From assembly GCA_037074615.1 (NCBI GenBank), contig CM073557.1, positions 10,866,501-10,930,500 of the forward strand: 64,000 nucleotides of DNA. The letters are read 5' to 3'. The notes under the pieces are model-generated. The model was not told the origin of the DNA, made no database searches, and saw nothing but the letters and a program-made list of their open reading frames with translations. Of this stretch, positions 59,877-64,000 are shown one piece after another (the stretch's first letter is position 1; every line of letters starts with the position of its first letter). Made by a program: the position numbers and the translations under genes. This DNA comes from Leucaena leucocephala. Its lineage: Eukaryota > Streptophyta > Magnoliopsida > Fabales > Fabaceae.

Positions 59877-61020
59877 TAAAATGGTAAAATAACAAGAGCT
59901 AGTTCTTCAGGAGAATCCCAAAATACTAGAGACATTAACCAGTTAATCCTAAAACAATTATAACAACAACAGAAGTTGATTGAAGAAGTAAGAGCAGCTC
60001 AGGCGATGAGCGAACAGGAAAGGGATGCTGCTATAGTAGCAGCTGTGGTAGAGCCGGTAGAGAATCTAAGAAACCCAGAATCTGCGGGTACAACTAAGAT
60101 AGAACTAGAAATGGTTTAACAAACAGCAGAGCTACCAAGACAGATAGGACAGACAGTGGATCCCACTGGCATTCAACAGTGGATGGCTAAATTCTGTAAG
60201 CATAGTCCTCCAATGTTTGAGGGGACATTTGATGTACAGAAAATAGAAGACTAGATTAGCAGACTAGAGAAGATTTTCAAGGTACTTGATTATCCATCTA
60301 AGAGTAAAGCACAGATAGCAATCTATCAGCTTGAAATAGATGTAGATAGATGGTGAAGGAACATTGAGCTGTTACTACAGGCTATACACATTCCTATAAC
60401 ATGGGAAGTATTTCTTGAACAGTTTTAAGATAAGTATTTGCCTCTGTTAGTAAAGGATGAAAGAGAAGCAAAGTTCCTTGTGTTGAGGCAAGGAGAAAAA
60501 TAATCTTTTGATGAGACCTGGCTAAGTTCATCCTTCTTTCTCAATATTCCACTTATCTGCAACAGGTGGATGATGAACATTGGATGACAGAGAGAATGAT
60601 CAAGGGACTAAATGTTAGTTTGAAAGATAAGATGACTCTCCAACAGTACAACCAGTTCAATAAAGCAGTGGAGGCCTACAAAATCATTGAGAACAACCTG
60701 AATCATACTGATGAGACTAATGATCAGAGAGACTATTGTTCTTAAGAGAACTAGATAGAACAGAAATAGGAAAATACAGTGGCAGTAGAACAGAAGGCCT
60801 ACTAGAGGAAACTTCAGGGGTAATACAAATAATAGAGACCCGAGATTCAGAACATATGATAAGTGCAGAAAGAGCCATGGAGATAGATCGTGCTTGATAG
60901 GGCAGAACGTTTATTACACATGTAGGAAACTTGGACATTTCTCTAGGAATTGTCCTCTATGAACTAATGATCAAAGGCCATGCACTCAAGGGCGAGTATT
61001 TGCATTAATAAGGGAAGACA
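59877..61020 (+). pseudogene. G1 gag remnant
   Basis: The frame near 59893 gives RASSSGESQNTRDINQLILK and LIEEVRAAQAMSEQERDAAI. The Gag core has QQWMAKFCKHSPPMFEGTFD, LEKIFKVLDYPSKSKAQIAI, ITWEVFLEQF and LPLLVKDEREAKFLVLRQGE. A region with frameshifts follows, then a knuckle remnant VYYTCRKLGHFSRNCP at about 60910-60957. Its first zinc ligand is Tyr where Cys is usual. The pattern matches Del/Tekay-like Ty3/gypsy Gag by eye. Multiple stops. Confidence 0.8.
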
Positions 61021-61037
61021 CGCAAAGGTCACTCGAC

Positions 61038-61560
61038 ATGATTCAAGGTATCATCTATCTCAATAATCATTTTGTGATTGCTATGTTTGATTCGGGTGCA
61101 AGTCATTCCTTTGTTTCTTATGAATGTGCTAAATGGTTAGGCCTTACAATTAGCAAACTGCATTATGCCATATATGTGATAACCCCCACAAATGCCAAAG
61201 TAGTTACATCATATGTCTGCCTAAATAATGTCATTCGATATGAGTGTTGCTGCACTACTCTAGACCTAATATGTATATATCCTTTCACAAGATTGATGTC
61301 ATAATTAGACTGAATTGGTTGTCTGCCAATAACATAATTTTGGACTGTAAGAATAAAACTCTAGTTCTTTGTCCACAAGCCACAAATGTGAACCCATAAG
61401 TGAGACTGAATTTTCTAACGGAGGCTCAAGTAGATAAATGTTTATGAAAAAGATGTCATGGATATATGGTCTTCTTTTCTGTTCAAATAGAAGTAGAAGA
61501 AGGGATTGAAACGATTCTAGCAGTTAAAGAATTTTCTAGTATTTCCAAAGGAGATTAAAG
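61038..61560 (+). pseudogene. G1 aspartic protease
   Basis: An 88-codon open frame from 61038 with FVIAMFDSGASHSFVSYECA holds the DSGA catalytic motif. LGLTISKLHYAIYVITPTN follows. After a shift, the usual D-V-I-I-x-L-x-W-L retropepsin tail is seen near 61296-61330, then a linker to RT. The catalytic triad is intact but the frame is broken downstream. Confidence 0.85.
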
Positions 61561-62450
61561 GATTGCCTCTAGAACGAGAATTAGAGTTTGTAATCGATAT
61601 TGTACCTAGAACTGGACCAGTATCCAAAGCCCCATATCGTATGGCTCTTAACGAGATGATTGAGCTAAAGAAGCAGATCGAGGAGCTTTTAAAGAAGGGT
61701 TTCATTTGAACTAGTGTTTCTCTGTGTGGTGCTAAGAAGAAGGATGGTAGCCTCAGACTATGCATTAACTATCGAGAATTGAATAAGATTACAGTTAAGA
61801 ATAAGTACCTTCTTCCTTGGATTGATGATTTGCTAGACCAGTTGGTGGGAGCAAGTCTATTCTCCAAGATTGATATGAGATCAGGTTATCACCAACTTAG
61901 AATCAAAGCTGATGACATTTCAAAGACTATGTTTAGGACTCGCTATGGTCATTTTGAATTTCTAGTAATGCCCTTTGGTCTGACAAATGCACCTACAATT
62001 TTCATGGATTATATGAATAGAATCTTTAGGCCTTATCTAGATCAATTTGTTGTGGTCTTCATTGATGATATTCTAGTATACTCTAAATCTACTGAAGAGC
62101 TTGAAGAGCATTTGAGGATTGTTCTTAGTACTCTTAAAGAAGAATGACTCTATGCTAAGCTTAGTAAATGTGATTTTTGGCTTCAAGAAGTCAAAATTCT
62201 TAGTCATGTCATATCCCATAAAGGGGTAGTTGTTGATCATAGCAAAGTTAAAGCAGTGTTAAGATGGGAATAGTCAAGGATAGTGACGAATATCATAAGT
62301 TTTATGGGCTTAGCAGGGTATTATAGAAGATTTATTAAGGACTTTTTCTCAAATTGCTCTGCCGTTAACCAAGTTGACTAGAAAGAACCAGCAGTTTAAG
62401 TGGGATAGGAAGTGCGAGGCTAGTTTCCAAGAATTAAAGCAGAGATTAAC
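61561..62450 (+). pseudogene. G1 reverse transcriptase
   Basis: PLERELEFVIDIVPRTGPVS and MALNEMIELKKQIEELLKKG open the RT. LRLCINYRELNKITVKNKY follows, then a 122-codon open frame at 61779-62147. It contains LFSKIDMRSGYHQLRIKADD, MPFGLTNAPTIFMDYMNRIF and FVVVFIDDILVYSKS; the FIDD active site is intact near 62059-62070. The thumb continues after a TGA as LYAKLSKCDFWLQEVK and GLAGYYRRFIKDF with a frameshift. This is the best preserved domain in the window and the one to use for lineage placement. Confidence 0.9.
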
Positions 62451-62870
62451 TACAACTCCTGTGCTAATTATTCCAGACCCAACTCAGACTTATGTAGTCT
62501 ATACTGATACTAGCAAGTAGGGGTTGGGATGTGTGTTAATGCATTAGGGTTGAGTGGTAGCCTATGTTTCTCGGCAGCTAAAGCCACATGAAGAGAACTA
62601 TCCCACTCATGATTTGGAGCTTGCAGCGGTAGTGTATGCTCTCAAGATATGGAGACATTACTTGTATGGAGCTACCATAGAGCTGTATTATGACCACAAA
62701 AGCCTGAAGTACCTACAAGATCAGAAAGAATTGAACATGAGGTAGCGGAGATGGATGGAATTTTTGAAGGATTATGATTTCTAGATTAAGTACCATCCAG
62801 GAAAAGCAAATGTGGTAGCCGATGCCTTAAACAGAAAGGTGGTGCAGGTGGCAAGTCTAATGATCAAAGA
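62451..62870 (+). pseudogene. G1 RNase H
   Basis: TTPVLIIPDPTQTYVVYTDT carries the first acidic residue. Stops fall at SK-stop-GLGCVLM. Then VVAYVSRQLKPHEENYPTHD and LELAAVVYALKIWRHYLYG hold the second acidic residue. DHKSLKYLQDQKELNMR and YHPGKANVVADALNRK follow. This is the normal order for Ty3/gypsy RNase H after RT. Confidence 0.88.
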
Positions 62871-63854
62871 GCTAGAATTAATAGAAGATGTTTGAGATTG
62901 GAGTCCTTTATACCAAATTTAGACAGCAAAAAATTTTTATGGAGGAACGCAGATTAAAGCTTTCATTGAAGATGAGATAAAAGAAGCTCAGGAGCTTGAT
63001 AAGCTCGTAGTAATCTTTAAGAATAAGCTGGAAAGAGGGGAAACTAAGAATTTTGACATCTCCCAAGATGGATTGCTACGATTTAGGGGATGACCATATA
63101 TTCCCAATGCAACGGGATTGAGAGAAAAGATCTTAGATGAGGCACATAAAAGCAAATATATAGTATATCCAGGTATAACCAAGATGTATCATGATGTTAA
63201 AAGTTTGTTTTGGTGGCCTGGATTGAAGAAGGATGTTGTGGCATATGTGTCCAAGTGCTTAATATGTCAAAAGGTAAAAGTTGAGCACCAAAGGCCAGTA
63301 GGGAAATTGCAACCACTAGAGATACCTAATTGGAAATGGGACAGCATTTCCATGGATTTTGTTGAAGGACTACCCATGACTCCTACTAAGCATGATGCTA
63401 TATGGGTAGTAATTGACAAATTAAAAAAATCAGCTCATTTCCTGGCAATTAATGAGAAAGATTCTCTTGAGAAGCTAGCAAAATTGTATGTAAAGGAGAT
63501 TTTTAGATTACATGGTATTCTAAGTAGTATCATATCTGACAGGGATCCTCGGTTTACGTCAAATTTTTGGTGAGCTTTACATAAGGAAATAGACCCTACT
63601 ATTAGATTTAGTACAACTTATCATCCTCAAACAGATGGTAAATCTGAGAGAACGATCCAAACCCTAGAGGATATGTTGAGAGCATGTGTATTGGATTTCA
63701 AAGGGAGTTGGGATGTCTATCTACCATTGATAGAGTCTGCCTATAACAACAGTTATCAGGCAAGTATTCAGATGGTCCCATTTGAAGTTCTTTATGGACG
63801 CAAGTGTATATCTCCCTTATGCTAGGTGGAGTTGAGCAAAAGGAGGATGTTTGG
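62871..63854 (+). pseudogene. G1 integrase, cut at its C-terminus
   Basis: The N-terminal zinc finger has EAHKSKYIVYPGITKMYHDV, then KSLFWWPGLKKDVVAYVSKC and LICQKVK (HHCC pattern). The core has WDSISMDFVEGLPMTPTKHD with the first Asp, IISDRDPRFTSNFW with the second, and TTYHPQTDGKSERTIQTLED with the Glu, so all three are present. One TGA falls after NFW. The frame runs to YGRKCISPLC, then VELSKRRMFG, and is cut at 63854 by a minus-strand LTR. Any chromodomain would lie beyond. Confidence 0.9.
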
Positions 63855-64000
63855 TGAAACATCCTTACTTTTATAAATTTTAGGTACCAGTTAGTAGCAT
63901 TTAGAAACACTTACAAGTCTTTGGAAGTCCATTAGCTAGATCTGGATTTTTTCTCTTTCTCGGGTTACTGTTCATATGGTATTCAAGACTACGCAATGAA
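63855..64000 (-). mobile_element. Family G LTR (minus strand), running off the window
   Basis: TGAAACATCCTTACTTTTAT and the following block match the inverted LTR ends at 16143, 47085 and 53950. The left flank tttgg (63850-63854) is the expected TSD copy; the other is outside the window. Confidence 0.85.

Noticed and set aside
1..64000. CRISPR arrays, bacterial operons, tRNA genes
   Set aside because: None seen on either strand; the tRNA-like strings are retrotransposon primer sites and the content is plant nuclear.

Overview
The window is plant nuclear DNA, most likely from a eudicot, and consists almost entirely of old LTR retrotransposons nested inside one another. The evidence is Athila-type Ty3/gypsy and Ty1/copia coding remnants, primer sites matching initiator-tRNA-Met (TGGTATCAGAGC-like), 5-bp target duplications (TSDs), a non-LTR (RTE-like) reverse transcriptase scrap, and two spliced-exon fragments of a plant NAD-malic enzyme gene. 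The DNA is AT-rich. Nearly every coding remnant is broken by stops and frameshifts, so I see no intact gene. The setting looks like pericentromeric or other heterochromatin.

Layout. (1) 1-9612: 3' part of an Athila-like gypsy element (gag end, protease, RT, integrase, long non-coding 3' region, 3' LTR), split by an LTR of family G at 2109-5236. (2) 9650-10175: truncated copia end. (3) 10540-26440: a composite copia locus. The outer copia A has short LTRs at both ends. Inside it are a plus-strand copia 3' half (B1), a minus-strand copia 5' half (B2) joined head-on to B1's LTR, a nest of two minus-strand G-type LTRs (14817-20125) and a copia-type solo LTR of family D (21742-23643). (4) 26441-27207 and 37206-37993: remains of a minus-strand NAD-malic enzyme locus. 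It is split by copia C (27208-37205, TSD caaat), which itself carries two G LTRs and a second D solo LTR. (5) 37994 to the window end: an autonomous-type gypsy element G1 (5' LTR, PBS, extra upstream ORF, gag, protease, RT, RNase H, integrase). Its extra ORF is split by a related non-autonomous element G2 (41343-59422, TSD gtatg). A further minus-strand G LTR cuts its integrase at 63855.

Family G dominates. Eleven LTR copies or fragments, mostly 2.6-3.4 kb, lie here and insert into each other; three nested insertions (14817, 16143, 53950) have exact TSDs. G1 and G2 share LTR type, primer site and the extra ORF. G2 lacks pol, keeps only a decayed gag scrap, and carries a 5S-rRNA-like stretch near its 3' end. 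This autonomous/non-autonomous pair, the extra ORF, the 5S relic, the GTCGCGAC motif clusters and the exploded NAD-malic enzyme gene are the most interesting items.
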